Assembly (NCBI GenBank): GCA_027625915.1
Contig: JANTQA010000033.1
Span: forward strand, 9,424,001 to 9,488,000
DNA: 64,000 nt
DNA from: Anaeramoeba flamelloides
Taxonomy: Eukaryota > Metamonada > Anaeramoebidae
Reading direction: 5' to 3'
The notes under the pieces are model-generated. The model made no database searches and was not told the origin of the DNA. It was given only the letters and a program-made list of their open reading frames with translations. The translations under genes were made by a program, and so were the position numbers. Positions 22,138 through 44,915 of the stretch are shown here, in pieces. The first letter of the stretch is position 1. Every line of letters begins with the position of its first letter.

Positions 22138-25002
22138 CAAAATGATTACACAAATTCTTTTTCTTTTTTTCTCAAACAAAAGAATCTTTACTAATTTGAA
22201 TATTTTGTTTTAATATTTTAAGATTATATTATCTTCATAAACTTATATTTTAAAACCTTTATATTAATAACATCAAAGTTAATGAATTTTTAAATCACCC
22301 ATACCATTTTTTTGAATTTACCCTTTTCCTTTTCCTTTTTTTGTGTATTTCAAACCAATTTTTCTTCACAAAAATCTTTCATTAAAATATGAAATCAATC
22401 AATTGAAAGTATAACCAGGTTCCAAAAAAGTTATTTGTTCACAAAGATCTTGTAAATTGAAAAAATAATTTCTTTATTTTTGTTTTTGATCAAAATACGC
22501 GAAATACGATTTTTTTGTATGATCGGCCCACAAAAATTCTTTGTATAAAGCCCATTAGATCTCATAATAATTCATTTTCAAAACTCACTACCTTTAATTT
22601 GATACTTTTTCGTCACTTCAAATTTTTATCGAAACAAATAAAGTCGTTCCTTCTCAAAATTGAAAATTAATAATCTAGATAATGGCTCTGGAAAAAAAGT
22701 GAAACAGGGAAAAAAAAAGAAATACCGTTTTTAATTAGTTAACATTAAGAGAAACCCGACGGAAAATTCAAAGTAAAAGTAAGATCTAATTAATCCAACA
22801 AAAAATAAACAATTCAGAGACAAAATTGAGGATTCAACTAAATAACAGGTTTTTTAATACTATCTTTTTGTCAAATGTTTTTTATTTTTGATTGATCAAT
22901 TATTAAAAATTTGTTGAAAAAATTGACTATTTTAGAGATCTCCAAAGCCACACAAACTTTTTCGATATGAAAGTAGATTTAAATTGTATTTGTTAGATTG
23001 GTTGAAAATAATATAATGGATTATTATTTGAATTTAATTGGTTTCTTCTTTTTTGAATTGTACTTTTCGTTTTTAGATATTATTAATGTTCCCAATTAAA
23101 AATCGTGTTTCACTTTATTTACTGTTTCACTTTTTTTCCAAAATTGTAAATGGTAAAGTGAAGTCAATATTATATCCCTTTATTACTCTAATATCTGTAA
23201 CGAAAATGGAAAATACAACTTTCCAAGGCTACCATAAAATTCTAAATAAAACATAATTGATTTTTCTATTCTTATTTTCTATTTTCAAAAAATTCGGAAA
23301 TAAGAGTTATTATTCAAAAAAATTTTTAATAAATTAACTATTATTCAAATTTTTGGAAAATCGAAAAAAAAAATTTTCACGATTCATGAAACACTTAAAA
23401 ATATTCTTCAAAAATGATAAATTTTTAAAGATCAGTAAATGTTGATATTTTTTTAAACTTCTTTGGACCGATAATATTGAAGTTTCTAGGGGATCTTGAA
23501 TTTTTTTTTTTAATGTTTCAAAAATTTGAATTATAGCTCATTTATTAAAAATTTTTTTGGAATAATAACTCTTATTTCTGAATTTTTTGCAAATAGAAAA
23601 TAAGAATCGCAAACTCAAATGTGTTTTATTTAGAATTTTATGGTAGACTTGGAAAGATTGTAAGCAAAAAAATTGAAATACCGAACAAAAAAAAAAAAAT
23701 CAATAAGAAATAAAAAATATTAGCCACAAAAAACACACATTTTTCAACTCAAACACTATTCGGATAAAAAATTCTCAACGTTTTTTCAAGAGCCGTACCT
23801 TAAAAAAATTAAAATTTTTGTGCCCTATTTGATAAATTGGAATGTGTGTTAAAAAGTGTATGTACTGTAAAATATTTCTTTATTTTTTGACTTCAACTAC
23901 TAAAAGGAAACAGAACAAATTATTAATAATCACACACCCAAGTTTTGAATTATTCTTTTTTGTTGACTATATAATTATTTGTACAGTTCTCGAAATAAGC
24001 AATTGTTAATTTGTTAAATCTGTATTTCAAAATAAAAATTTATTTCTTTTTTAGACAAGTCTTATCCATTAATGAGTAAAGAAAACAACAATAAACCCTA
24101 ATTAAATATGGATTTTCTTTCTTAAAGTTCTATTATTCAAAAAAATTATTCAAAAAATAAAGGATCAAATTTATATTTTTTAGTACTCAAAAAAGAGTAA
24201 ATAAAAGATTAATCAAAAAAAAACAAAAAATTCCAAAAAAACCTAGAAAAAATTACGAAAAATTTAGTAAAATTTTCAACAAATTCAATTCCTAATATTA
24301 TAATTTCCTAAAAATATCAAGGAATTTTGTTTCGAAAATTGGTTTTTTGTCGATATATTATTCGATTTGATATTGTCTTGGAATTTGAAGGAAAAAAAAA
24401 ACGAATTGATTTATATTTTGAAACATTTGTTTTATACTTTACTTCAGTTTTTATTTTGATTACTTAACAGAGGTATTACTAGTTATGAAAGGATTGATAT
24501 TTTTCACTTGTTTTACCTCATTTTTTGATTTCAAAGAGAATTTTGAAAGAAAAAGGTGAAAATTTTTGATCTCAAAACAGAAAAAAGTAAATAACAATGG
24601 TTTAAAAATTTTTATCTATTTATTCAAGAAAGAACAGAAACAAAGGAGAAGTTTCTTTGAAATAATATTCCGTTTTTTTTATTTCTTTAAACTTTCATAC
24701 AAAAAGTAAAAAGATAGATATTTTTCCATTTACTTTTTATCAAGTGGAATAACAGATCATTGTTTTTAATTCTTTTTTTTTGAAAAGATTTTATTCTTTC
24801 AAAAAACACATCATATAAAGAACTCACTAACAAACTTTAAACTTTGTTGAATACTTTTGAAAAATTAGTAAGTTTTGATCAAAACACTTTGGCCATTTTA
24901 GTAATATATAATAATTTTGATAAATGATTAATACAATTGATGTGGCTTGGAATTCATTTTTCTTTTTTTTTTGTCCAAAACCTAAAACACAATAAAAATT
25001 TG
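22138..25002. other. Gene-poor region, 2.9 kb
   Basis: No gene recognised. It contains the foldback at 23219-23656, listed separately. TTTCACTTTATTTACTGTTTCAC-like words (about 23100-23130) have a loose counterpart near 44395. The rest is AT-rich without structure I can name. Confidence 0.45.
23219..23656. repeat. Foldback element with arms of about 140 bp
   Basis: The left arm starts CTTTCCAAGGCTACCATAAA and the right arm, read in reverse complement, starts CTTTCCAAGTCTACCATAAA. Complementarity continues through AATTCTAAATAAAACA, the segment GAAATAAGAGTTATTATTC and ATTCAAATTTTTG, to about 23358 on the left and 23516 on the right. Arms are about 90% identical by eye, with a central spacer of about 157 bp. 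No coding frame. Confidence 0.75.
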
Positions 25003-25944
25003 ATGCAAAATCCACAAGAAACAAAATCCACATCTTTTGAGAAAAAAGTTCAGGAACTCGAAAATTATCGAGAAACACTTGATCAAGCCTATCAAAAAAT
25101 AGAATACTCAACCTTTTTTCTGGAATATTTGGAGATTTATACACGAGAATTGGATCTAGCAATTTCTGATCAATTGGCAATCCAAAAAGAAGAAATTTTT
25201 ATTAATTTTCTATCGATGACTGGGCGCCGTATCTTAAAAAAATACAAAATTGAAGAGGAGTACGCCGAAACCGTCAACACGTTTTTACAAAAATGTTTAT
25301 TGTATGCTTCAAATAAAATACAAACCCAAGATCCTCCATTAACACTTCTTCATTTTGTCTCAAAAATCTTTGTTCAACCAAACAACTTTGGTTTTTATGA
25401 AGATCATATTGGAGAAAAGTTAATGAACGAAATTTCAACCGAGCCCTTTGTAACTTTATCTTATTTTTTATTCTTTTTGAATATTTTTTCTTTTCATTTT
25501 TCTTTTTCAAAAAAAAAGTTTTAAAATTTTGGTTGCAAGAGACTATAATCTCTTGGATAAAGAGTATTTTTCTTTTTGAACACAAATTTAATTGCAAGTT
25601 TAGTTTTAAATTTTTATAATTCTTGTTCGCTTGGTTAATAAATATACGTTTGAATAATTCTCTTATTTTTTTTTTTTCTCCTTTAGGATGATGATTTTAG
25701 CAATACCAATCTTGAAGAAGAAAATTCGGTTGATGTTACAGATGAACCAAACCATATGGAACTTGAAAATCAAGAAAAAACAGAAACAGAACAAGAAGAA
25801 GCTTTATTGGTAGATCTTAAAGATGAAGAACAAGAAAAAGAAATACTAAGCAACAATGAATTCCAAAAAGGAACAGAAATCACTGAGTCTAAAAACACTT
25901 TAAATTTAGAGTCTAACATAACCAAAGATAAGGTAAATGATTAA
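25003..25944 (+). CDS. Unidentified protein with helical N domain and acidic tail, two exons
   Basis: Exon 1 runs 25003-25449 and exon 2 25687-25944; both junctions are phase 0 and give 234 residues. The start chosen is the Met beginning MQNPQETKS. An upstream in-frame Met at 24937 would add a hydrophobic, T-tract-encoded leader that looks like 5' UTR. Residues 1-150 are predicted helical (FEKKVQELENYRETL, then TRELDLAISDQLAIQKEEI). Residues 150-234 are very acidic, rich in Glu, Asp and Asn. The stop follows AAGGTAAATGATTAA, and AAG-GTAAAT is itself a good donor, so the gene could continue. I do not recognise the family. Confidence 0.6.
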
Positions 25945-26539
25945 AAAAAAAAAAAAAGTTAATATTCTTACTCTGCAATTTAAAACCAAATTTTTTCAAA
26001 AATGAGTTTGTTACTGAAAAATAACCTTTCACCCGACGCTTACGAAAGAAAAATTTGATCCCTAAAACACAAGCTCTGTCAGTTAGCCTTTTTTTTAAAT
26101 TAACCATTTCGAATAAGGCGAGAGGTTATATTTTGACCATCAATTTTCAACTTTCTTCTTGTATCATTGCATTGAGTCACATTTTTTAAAAAAACCAAAT
26201 CTAACTCAACTGCAATTCTATTGTTTCTTTTTATTCAAACCCCAGTTGGGCTCTTTAAAAAATCACACTTATAACAGATTACATAATTTTAATTCTAATA
26301 CTAGTAGTTAAATTTTTTACTGGTATATGTAAACCAAAAGGAAATAAATTTTCAATTCATTTTACCTTCCTAGGACTTTTTAGTGCACACCCAAAGATCA
26401 CATATAAGGCACAAAATAATCAAAATAAGGAACAAAAAAAAAACATCAATACAAACGGAAAAAAGTTTTACCAGAATAATAACACACAATCTTTTTTTTT
26501 TTTGCAACTCAAACAATTATCTAAAAAAAAAAATTTATA
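25945..26539. other. Non-coding, nothing recognised
   Basis: AT-rich DNA between the unknown gene and the MITE at 26540. No supported exon. Confidence 0.4.
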
Positions 26540-26735
26540 CAGTCAGTTCCACTTTTAAGGCACAAACTGCAACGAAATTGAAGGCACAGAAAAAAATCTC
26601 AAATTAAGGCACAAAATTCAGATTCTAGTAAAATAAATTGTAAAAAAAAAAATTACAAATTTTGTGCCTTAATTTGAGATTTTTTTGTGCCTTAAATTTC
26701 GTTTAAAGTTTGTTATTTAAAAATGGAACTGACTG
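26540..26735. mobile_element. Palindromic MITE, Tc1/mariner-like ends (copy 1)
   Basis: It begins CAGTCAGTTCCACTTTTAAG and ends in its complement, GGAACTGACTG, flanked by TA on both sides. Nearly the whole 196 bp folds back on itself through the words AAGGCACAAA and AATCTCAAATTAAGGCAC. CAGT termini with a TA target are typical of Tc1/mariner-type elements. No coding capacity. Near-identical copies lie at 57904-58096 and 63418-63612. Confidence 0.9.
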
Positions 26736-26794
26736 TATATATTATTCAAAAATTGTTCCTTAAGGCACTATCCATTTACCATGGGTTTGCTCCA

Positions 26795-27540
26795 TACTCA
26801 AGGAGTGACTTGAAACCTAAAAAGTGTATTGTGAAATTGCTCTTCTTTTGATTGATAAAATTCAACTAACCAAATAAAAAAAATCATAGAGGATATCTCA
26901 AGTAGCAAAAAATTAAAATTCAAAAAAAAGTTTAAAAGAAATCTCAATTTCAAAAAATCAATATTTAAAAAAAATAATCATCAAATATCAAAAAAAAAAA
27001 AAAAAAAAAAAAAGAGTTGAAAAAACATTCTCAAAAACAAAGGTAAAAAAATTCAATTCAGAAAAAAAGTTTTAAAGTATACTCTATTACAAAAAATCAA
27101 ATTTTAAAAAAAATAATTAATTGTTTCTTTTTTTAAATATTCCAAGGGTTAAATTTCTTTAATCCAAAACAAATGGCTTTCTTGAAGTACACAATCAATT
27201 TAATTCGATTTAATCTAATCTGTGGTTATTTTGTGATCTGTATATATTCGACAAAGTAAGGATTTTGTAAAATTCTTTCGAGAAAAATAACTAATTTGAG
27301 AATAGAATTAAAAAATAAAAAAAATTCAAGATCTCAAAAAAGTGCCAAAGAGCGACTATTGAAAACTAACACAGTTTTTTTCAAAATTATACTTCATAAC
27401 CATTCTAATTGGAAACCGAGTCTCGCTCTTTGGCACCTTTTTCTAAAAATGTCCTCTTTTTGATTGTTGATTTTTGGAGATCGATCACGCTTCACATGTT
27501 GGTTAGTTTTTGATTGGGATTAGAAACTCATTAAAATTAC
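26795..27540 (+). repeat. Dispersed 0.74-kb repeat, copy 1
   Basis: The stretch from ACTCAAGGAGTG... AAGTGTATTGTGAAATT through TTCTTTTGATTGA, TTGACAAAGTAA-like and TGATTTTTGGAGAT words recurs in the same order and strand at 42655-43370. It contains an internal 14-bp inverted repeat GTGCCAAAGAGCGA / TCGCTCTTTGGCAC (about 27342-27440). No open frame. Both copies lie downstream of a TA-type MITE (intact here, eroded near 42 kb). Confidence 0.75.
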
Positions 27541-27563
27541 AAATTTTTTTTTTCCATTTCATT

Positions 27564-28319
27564 GAATCTATCAAATATTCCCGAAAATACCCGAAAATTT
27601 TTTAACCACATAAAAAACACTTTTTGAACAACTTCTAAGAAACCCTAGTGCCAATATGCTCAGTTTAAAGGTAAAATTTGGATTTTTATTGTAGAAAAAA
27701 TTTTTTTCTGATAATATCAAAATTCAAAAAATTTTAATTTTAGGGAATAGTATTCAACCCATTTTGTGAAAGGAATTGGTATCTTAGATGATTGTAACAT
27801 TTCTGATCATTTCGGAATGGTATTAACTAAATGAGAGAAAATTTACTTGTAAAGAAAATTTTTAATTGTGCCTCATTATCCATAATTTTGTAATTGAAAT
27901 ATAATCCCAAAAATAATCAAGTAATATCTAATATTACAATACATACCCATACCCATACCCTACACAAGGTGACCCAAGCCAAAACTTATTTTAACTTCCC
28001 ATTCCATAAAATAAATTGGTTTAACAAAACGACACACAATGCCAAACCTAACACAACCCATACCAATACTCCTGACACACATATACACTTACCCTAATAA
28101 GTACCAAAAATTACACAAATATAATCAAAAGGTACCAAAAACTCTTTAGAGGGGCTTAAAAGAAGAAAATTCAAAAAATATATTTTGTCTGAAAGTAAAA
28201 TTGTTATTTTACCGTTAAACTGGGTATATTGGAACTAGAGTTTCTTAGAAGTTGTTCAAAAAGTGTTTTTTATGTGGTTAAAAAATTTTCGGGCATTTTC
28301 GGGAATATTTGATAGATTC
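27564..28319. mobile_element. Inverted-repeat DNA element, 756 bp, arms about 115 bp
   Basis: The left end GAATCTATCAAATATTCCCG and the right end (its complement) continue as inverted repeats for about 115 bp with only a handful of differences, including TTTTTTAACCACATAAAAAA and AACAACTTCTAAGAAAC. The interior has a CATACCCATACCC / ACACAATGCC-type low-complexity stretch but no transposase. The high arm identity suggests recent activity or conversion. No clear target-site duplication. Confidence 0.85.
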
Positions 28320-29320
28320 TTAAAAAAATGTATTTTAATTATTTCTTAGCAATTTTTTCATTAAATATATTGCATACTATATTGTTTCATTTATTCAGAT
28401 AGAAAGTTATATTAATTGAGAAAATATTTTCTTCCAAGATTCTAAAAGTTGCTTTTTTAACTTTTCTGTGAAATATTAATCACTAAATTATAGTTTCCTC
28501 CTCATATTAGCACTTTCTATTAAAATAACAATTTTTTTAATCTTCAAATGTTGGCTCAATTATTATCGCTATTACACCTTTTAAAACTAAAATAATAATT
28601 AACTTTATTTATTTTAAGATTATTAAAACTTGAAAAAAGTTGAAATTTTTATTTTTCTTATTATTATCTTAAGGGAGGAGACGTTAAACCCTTTTTGTTT
28701 ATCAGAATCCCTAAATTTATATTTAGAAACTGTATTAAAGAACCAAAAAATATGATTATTATTCACTAGGGATAAAAAAGTTGTTAAATCCTTTTTTGTA
28801 ATAAACTCAAAAAAAAAAAAAAAATACATATTTTAATAAATAAGATAAAGTTATTTTGATAAAATGACACACCTCTTCTTATAAAAGGCTTCCAAAATCA
28901 CTTTTTATAATAAATCATAAAAAAAATTATCACCACCTAATCTAAAAGGTTATTTATATTTGATTATTTATTTTGCATTTTTAATTGAAAAGAAATTACA
29001 AGAATCATATTCGACAGAAAAAAATATATTAATTCTAAAAGAATAATTAAATTTAGATATTTTTAATCATTTAATTAATTTTTTGGGTATTATTTAAGTG
29101 AAATTAATATACTAATTACAGATATTATACAAGATAAAAACAATTTTCAATACTACTACTAATAATAATGAAAAATTATAATTCAAAAAATTTTAATAGA
29201 TAATTCTATTCCAAACCCTAGAAAATATAAAAATATTAATTTGAATTAAAATTATTAAATTATTCTTCAAATCATTTTTATTAAAAAAAAAAAAAAAAAA
29301 AAACAATTAATTTAAAATAG
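28320..29320. other. 5' flank of the USP9X-like gene, with a possible upstream exon
   Basis: AT-rich DNA. An open stretch at about 28628-28762 (plus) encodes an acceptable sequence containing REETLNPFCLSESLNLYLE and could be an upstream exon of the deubiquitinase. Its donor is not clear. A simple poly(A) tract at 29283-29303 precedes the first assigned exon. Confidence 0.35.
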
Positions 29321-39290
<9,970 letters not shown>

Positions 39291-39784
39291 ATCCCCAAAT
39301 ACCCACTCGTATTATTTCTAGGCAGTTGTGCGTTTTTATATTTCTATTTTTTACAATTATTTTATACTCAGTTCTGTATCTTTTTTTTAATTTTAGCTAC
39401 CAAATATTTATTTTTTTTTTTTTTGTTTTATTAAATAAAATTTATTTTTAGAAAATATTTTTCTTTTTTTTTTATTCATATCAGAAGTAAATTTTGATCA
39501 TTGAAGGTTTTGGAACTTTTAAAGAAACAAATAAGATAGAAATTGATAAATTAAATTTGAATTTATAATTTAGTTTATAAAATCTTATTATTTAATTAAT
39601 TCAAATTATCAAAAATAATAAAAAAAACTAAAAAGAATATCTATGGTATTCGACAAAATAAAGAGTTATTATTTATCCTATCATTAGTTAATGATAAAGA
39701 AAATATGATACTTTATTAAAATTTTATAATAAAAACACTAGAAATTGGTAGTCATATCATCAAATACCTAGCTTTTTTTGTAGT
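39291..39784. other. 3' flank of the USP9X-like gene
   Basis: AT-rich with AATAAA-like signals (about 39433). No gene. Confidence 0.5.
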
Positions 39785-40002
39785 TTGTGAAGGAAATAGA
39801 AAATTAACAAAATTTTCTTTTTTTTTCTCAAATTAAAAAAAAACGTTAATAGTGGTCTTATTCATGTTTGTAGTTTTATTTAGGTAAATTTATCGATTTT
39901 CGAAATAGATAAATAGAAAAAAAACGGGTTGAGTTCTAGAATTTTAAAGAAGGGGGGAAAGTTTTGATTTTACTCAATTATTTTAAATGTTGGGGAAACT
40001 AA
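39785..40002. repeat. Palindrome cluster D (worn)
   Basis: A P2-type hairpin (GAAAATTAACAAAATTTTC with CTCAAATTAAAAAAAAACG) at 39785-39850 is followed by a degraded P1 (TTCTAGAATTTTAAAGAA... ATTTTACTCAATTATTTTAAATG) at 39932-40000. Confidence 0.6.
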
Positions 40003-40389
40003 TTATAAAACATATTTTAAAATGGGAAGGGTTCAGCTTCAATTTTAAAACTCAAAAATTTTACAAATTATTTAAATAGGTAATCCTCTGTTATGAATAA
40101 AAATAAATCAAAATATTGTGAATTTTAAAAAAAAAATATACAATTTCAAAAAATACAAGATTTAGACCAAATTATATGAAATTGGACAGACTATGATAAT
40201 AATCACAAAATCAGGATATCTGAATTTAAAATAATTAATATATCTAAGGTATAAAAAAATAATAATATTTTTAATATTATTATAAAATAAGATTCAACAT
40301 TCTTATTAGCCCTTGGTGAGTAATAAACTTATTTTTAAGTCATTAATAAAATTCCTAAATAAAAATCTAGGAATTGGGGAAGTTGAGTA

Positions 40390-40660
40390 GAGTACGCCAA
40401 GTGCCTAGCTTTTCCAGAATTTACAAGAATGGAGAAAAATCATAGATTTTACTCAATTCTTTTGAATTTTGGAAAAGTTATTACACTTCCTCTTCGGCAG
40501 TTTTATTCAATTTTTGAAATGAAAAGAAAATTTAATGATGTTTCTTTTTATTTCAAAAAGTAAAACAAACCTAAGGGTGATTTTCCAGAATTCAAAAGAA
40601 TTAAATCGAATATTAAATAAATTTTCAGTTTATTTCTTGAATTGAAAAAAAAATGACATC
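40390..40660. repeat. Palindrome cluster E
   Basis: GTACGCCAAGTGCCTAGC leads into a P1 palindrome (40405-40479), then a short P2 hairpin (about 40510-40570), a half P1 (40581-40600) and another P2-like arm. AAGTGCCTAG before P1 matches the lead-ins at 7.47 and 41.41 kb. Confidence 0.7.
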
Positions 40661-40699
40661 GAATTTTTAAAATTTAGAAGAATAGTGAAAAATTAAAGA

Positions 40700-41010
40700 T
40701 ATTACTTTAACTTTAAAATACAAGACTAACTTAAATTTAAATCCATTACTAGATTTCTAAAATTTTCGCACTTTTACGAACGGACTAAATAGATACTGAT
40801 GTCTTGAAAAAGAAATCAGAATATGATACATTTGAAAAAAAGTAAAATGCAAAAAATGTGATTATTGTACTCAATTTTATGAAAATATACATCACTTTAT
40901 TTGGTATTGTGAAAGATATAAATTTCTCAGAATCAAAATGGAAAAAAAAAATTAGCAAATATTTTAGAAAAAAACTTATATAAAAATGTTATCCTTAAGA
41001 AAAATACTCA
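40700..41010 (+). mobile_element. LINE 3' fragment with C-terminal zinc motif
   Basis: At 40844-40925 the plus strand reads CKKCDYCTQFYENIHHFIWYC, a Cys-x2-Cys...His-x4-Cys motif like that in the CSN3-intron LINE. Only the last part of ORF2 is present; the flanks are palindrome clusters. Confidence 0.65.
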
Positions 41011-41219
41011 AAAAATCTGTAATCTGGCTAATCAAAATTAAGAAATTTATTTTTCTTGTCGAGAATTTTTCATTAAGGCTCTAATGGTTAGAAAACTTAA
41101 GGTAATAAAGAAAAAATTAAAATAAAAAATTGACAATAAAAAATTCCTAAAATGGTAAAAAAATATACAAATTCGGGTACTTAGTGCCCCACTTTTCGGA
41201 GTCGTGTATTGTTTTTTTT

Positions 41220-41770
41220 TTTTTTTTTTTAATTCAAAAGAATTGAGCAAAATCAAATATTTTACTCCATTCTTTTAAATCAAAAAAAAACCTAACGACA
41301 TTAGAATACCAATTTATAAATCATATTTTGGAATCTTATTTATTGCTAATAATTGATCATCTTTCTATCGAGTTTTTACTCCTCCTTTCGGGAGAAGTTT
41401 CGTCAAGTGCCGTCAAGTGCCTAGGTTTTCCTGAGGTTTTCAATTTTATTTATAAAATCTATTAATTTTCGTTATATTTTTTTGAGTTTTCTATTTATTT
41501 AGAAAATCAATAGATTTTCGTAAGGTTTTTTTTTACTTTTCAAAATAAACCGAAAATTTTATTAAAATTTTCTGTTTATTTCAAAAAGTAAAAAAAAAAA
41601 ACCTAGAATACTTCAAAATAAAATAGAAAACCTCAAAAAAAAACCTAAAACACTTCACAAATAAATAGAAAACTCAAGAAAACCTAACGGTGGTTTTCCA
41701 GAATTTGAAATAATTTAGTAAAATCAAGGATTTTACTCAATTCTGTTAAATCCCGAAAAACCTAACGACA
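41220..41770. repeat. Palindrome cluster F
   Basis: A P1 unit at 41220-41298 is followed by the lead GTCAAGTGCCGTCAAGTGCCTAGG (41400), the same as at 7459. Next come a long compound P2 hairpin centred near 41560 (arms with ACTTTTCAAAATAAACCGAAAAT), several A-rich flanking copies of AAATAGAAAACTCAAGAAAACC, and a final P1 at 41692-41766 ending CCTAACGACA. Confidence 0.8.
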
Positions 41771-41924
41771 GTGGATAATTATTAATTTGGTCATGTAAAT
41801 GATATAATATTTTTTTTAACTTTAATATTTTAATTATTTTTCTTCTTCTCTTTTTTATTTAGTAAATTTTCTTTGATTACTCCTTTCTCACAATAAATAA
41901 ATAAAATTAAGATGTAAACTTTCA

Positions 41925-42095
41925 ACTTAATTAAAGTTACAAAAAAATTCTAAATTAAGGCAATTTATTTTTGAAATTTTTTTTTACTCAAATTATTTTA
42001 CTCAAATTCTAATATTGTGTATTAATTTGAAATTTTTTTGTATCCTTAATTTTTTTTAAAAAAGTTAGTGTCTTAAAAGGATAAATTGCTGTGGT
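41925..42095. mobile_element. Eroded palindromic MITE relic
   Basis: The words TCTAAATTAAGGCAATTTATT, TTAATTTGAAATTTTTTTG and GTGTCTTAAAAGG keep the order of the CAGTCAGTTCC MITE, but the termini are lost. It precedes copy 2 of the 0.74-kb repeat, as the intact MITE does at 26.5 kb. Confidence 0.4.
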
Positions 42096-42654
42096 TTGAT
42101 CATTCAATATTTTATAACTTGAGCCTTGTAAATTCTGGTGTTCTAAATTCAATTTTACTTTTTTTTCTATTCTTCTCGTTATGCAAAAGAAAAAATAAAT
42201 AAATTTTGGACAATTTTTTGAAAATTAAAAAAAAAACAATAAAATCTCAAAAATGATAAATTTATTTCTTTTTTTTATAGTAATAAATTGTTACTCATCA
42301 GTTATTAATACAATTCTTTCAAATTTCAAACAAGGTATCACATTTTTTTGTTATCTTCAAAGGAATTTGATTTGATATTTTCAAGGTCATAAATGAATAA
42401 GTTTTGGAATTCTTAAAAATCATTTGAACAAAAAAAGGTAAATAGAGTAGTCCTAAATTCGGATATATAAAGTAATAAATTAAGGATATTCATGAAATTT
42501 GTATTCCCTCTGAGTATTTATTGATTGTCAATTGGAAAGTTAACTCTTTCTTCTCAAATTAAAGCGAAAAGAAATCTTTTCCAAATTATACTTTAAATTG
42601 AAATTATTTTTTATATAAAATTTTTGCTGAAGACTCTAGTTATTTACCCTGAAT

Positions 42655-43370
42655 TTTATCAATACTCAAGGAGTGTTTTGATACTCGAAAAGTGTATTGT
42701 GAAATTACCCTTCTTTTGATTGACAGAATTCAAATAATAAAAAAAAAAATATTTCATAGGATCTCATTTACAAAAAACCCAATTAACAAAAAAAAATTTA
42801 AAAGGATATCATTAACAAAAAAATTCAATTCATTAATAAAAAAATTTTCGAAGTAATCTCTAATTGACAAAAAATTCAATTAAAATAAAGTTTAAAAGAA
42901 ACTCTCTACTTGTAAAAATCAGAAATTCAAAAAAAAAAAAAAAAACTTTTTTCTTTTTTTAAATTTCCAAAGTGTTAAATATCGTTAATCTAAAATAAAT
43001 TGTTTTCGAAATGTTTACAATCCATTTTAATTCAATTTAATCCAATTTTCTGGATATTTTGTACTCTTTAAATTTGACAAAGTAACTATTTTGTAACTTT
43101 CTTGAGATAAAAATAAATCATTTGAGAATTGAAAAAAATGATAAAAAAAAACCACATAGATCTCAAAAAGTATCAAAGAGAAAAACTTCCAAACTCAACA
43201 CAATTATTTTCAAAATGATAATTTCTAACCATTCTATTTGCAAATTGAGTTTCTCTCTTAGATAATTTTTTCTAAAAATAGACTCTTTTTTGAAAGTTGA
43301 TTTTTGGAGATTAATCTCACTCCAAATGCCAATTGGTTTATGATTGGTATTCGACACTATTAAAAATCAT
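42655..43370 (+). repeat. Dispersed 0.74-kb repeat, copy 2
   Basis: Same order of words as 26795-27540 (ACTCAAGGAGTG, AAGTGTATTGTGAAATTAC, TTTGACAAAGTAAC, GTTGATTTTTGGAGAT, TTTATGATTGG) with moderate divergence. The internal GTGCCAAAGAGCGA palindrome has decayed here. Confidence 0.7.
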
Positions 43371-44640
43371 TATAAAAATTTTTTAATCCATTTTAGAAAA
43401 TTATTTTTAACCATAATGATTCGATCCTTAATTTCAAAAAAAAATACAATAAGAATTGTAAACTTTAAAAAAAATAAAATATATTGATTAAAATCACATT
43501 TCGGATCAATTTTTTTTTTCATTGAACAAAAAAACTAAGAAAAATTAATCAAACCATGAAATTAAAAATACTCCCAATATACTTTTTTAAAATCATAGAA
43601 AATTCAACTTATAACAGAAGAAATACTTTTTGGGCACACTGGAGAAAAGCAATTTTCTCTCTTCAAAAATAAAAAAAAAAAAAAAAAAAAAAGAAGAAAT
43701 ACTTTTTAATTTGATTATTTTTAATTAATAATAAATATTAGAATCTTAATTATTTCAATATTTTGTTAACAACTCGAAGAAGGGAAATATCAAAAGGTTT
43801 TCATTTATTTCTCAATTTTTTCAAGATTTACAAGACTATAAAACTAATTAAAATTAATAATTCTAATAGAAAATAATTATAAAAAGTAATAATATCAAAT
43901 AACTGATTTTAATAATAATAGTTCGTTGTTTATACTCTTGAAATTTGAAAAAGAATATTGACAAATCTTTTAAATTTCAAGAAATTGAATAAATATTTTT
44001 GAATAAAATAAATCATCAATTTATTCTTGATCTTCAAAGGATTCAATATTTGATTTATTTTTCTAATCTTTGGAAAATAAGATTCAAAGTTCAATGTTGT
44101 TTGTTCATAAGTATTCTCTAAAATGACTAAAAGTGTGATTTCCTCTAAATAAAAAGATTTGGAAAATTTTTCTTTTTCTAACTTGAAAAAATAAATCCAA
44201 ACAAAAAAGGATAAGGAACTTTTTACTGAAAATTTAATTATGGAAAAAATGAACTCTATTTAAAAATGAGAACTTATTTATCTAAAGTTGATTAGTGAGG
44301 TTGTGTATCGAGTTTAATTCATACCCTTGTAAAAAACATAACTTTATTACCTTTGGGAAAAACAATTAAATAAGAGTTCCCATCCACTCAAATTTACTTT
44401 ATCTGTTTCACTTTTCTTCCCAAATATACCCTAAATTAGAATAGAATTATATTGATTTCAATTCTAATTGTTCTCATGACTTGATGGTATGGACTTTTTC
44501 ATTATCATTGTTTTAATTATTGATTAGAAAATATTTTCACTTGTTTTTTTTCTTTTACAAAACCAAGTTTTTCAAAGAAACCCATTGAAATTTGTGATCT
44601 TTATTTTATTTATTGGTTACCAATATATCGCTTTTCTATC
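43371..44640. other. Non-coding, nothing firmly recognised
   Basis: AT-rich with a long A tract at 43672-43692. No supported gene or repeat family member. Confidence 0.4.
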
Positions 44641-44915
44641 AGGTGAATTTAGAGTTCTTTATCAAAAGAATTATTCCGTATGGAAAAAGGTATAAAGCTT
44701 GTATTTGTGTCAAATTTAAATCCCAAACTCATGTCCAAAAATCACACTTTTACAAAGCATTTCACCCTGTTAAAGTGGGAAAGAGTCTAAATATGTTCTG
44801 GGAATTGAATAAAATCTGAGGATAAGACTTGAGATTTTTTGTAATGTCAAATAAGGTATATTTCACATTTTTTCTCGTTAAATTTCTCTAATTATTTCAT
44901 CCTTCTAAATAATAA

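Noticed and set aside
24827-25180. 117-codon minus-strand frame
   Set aside because: Antisense to the two-exon gene at 25003; the plus-strand model has clean splice phases.
28010-28097. His/Thr-rich frame with CATACCC-type repeats
   Set aside because: Low-complexity interior of the inverted-repeat element at 27564-28319; not protein-like. Telomere-type repeat considered and rejected because the unit is not regular.
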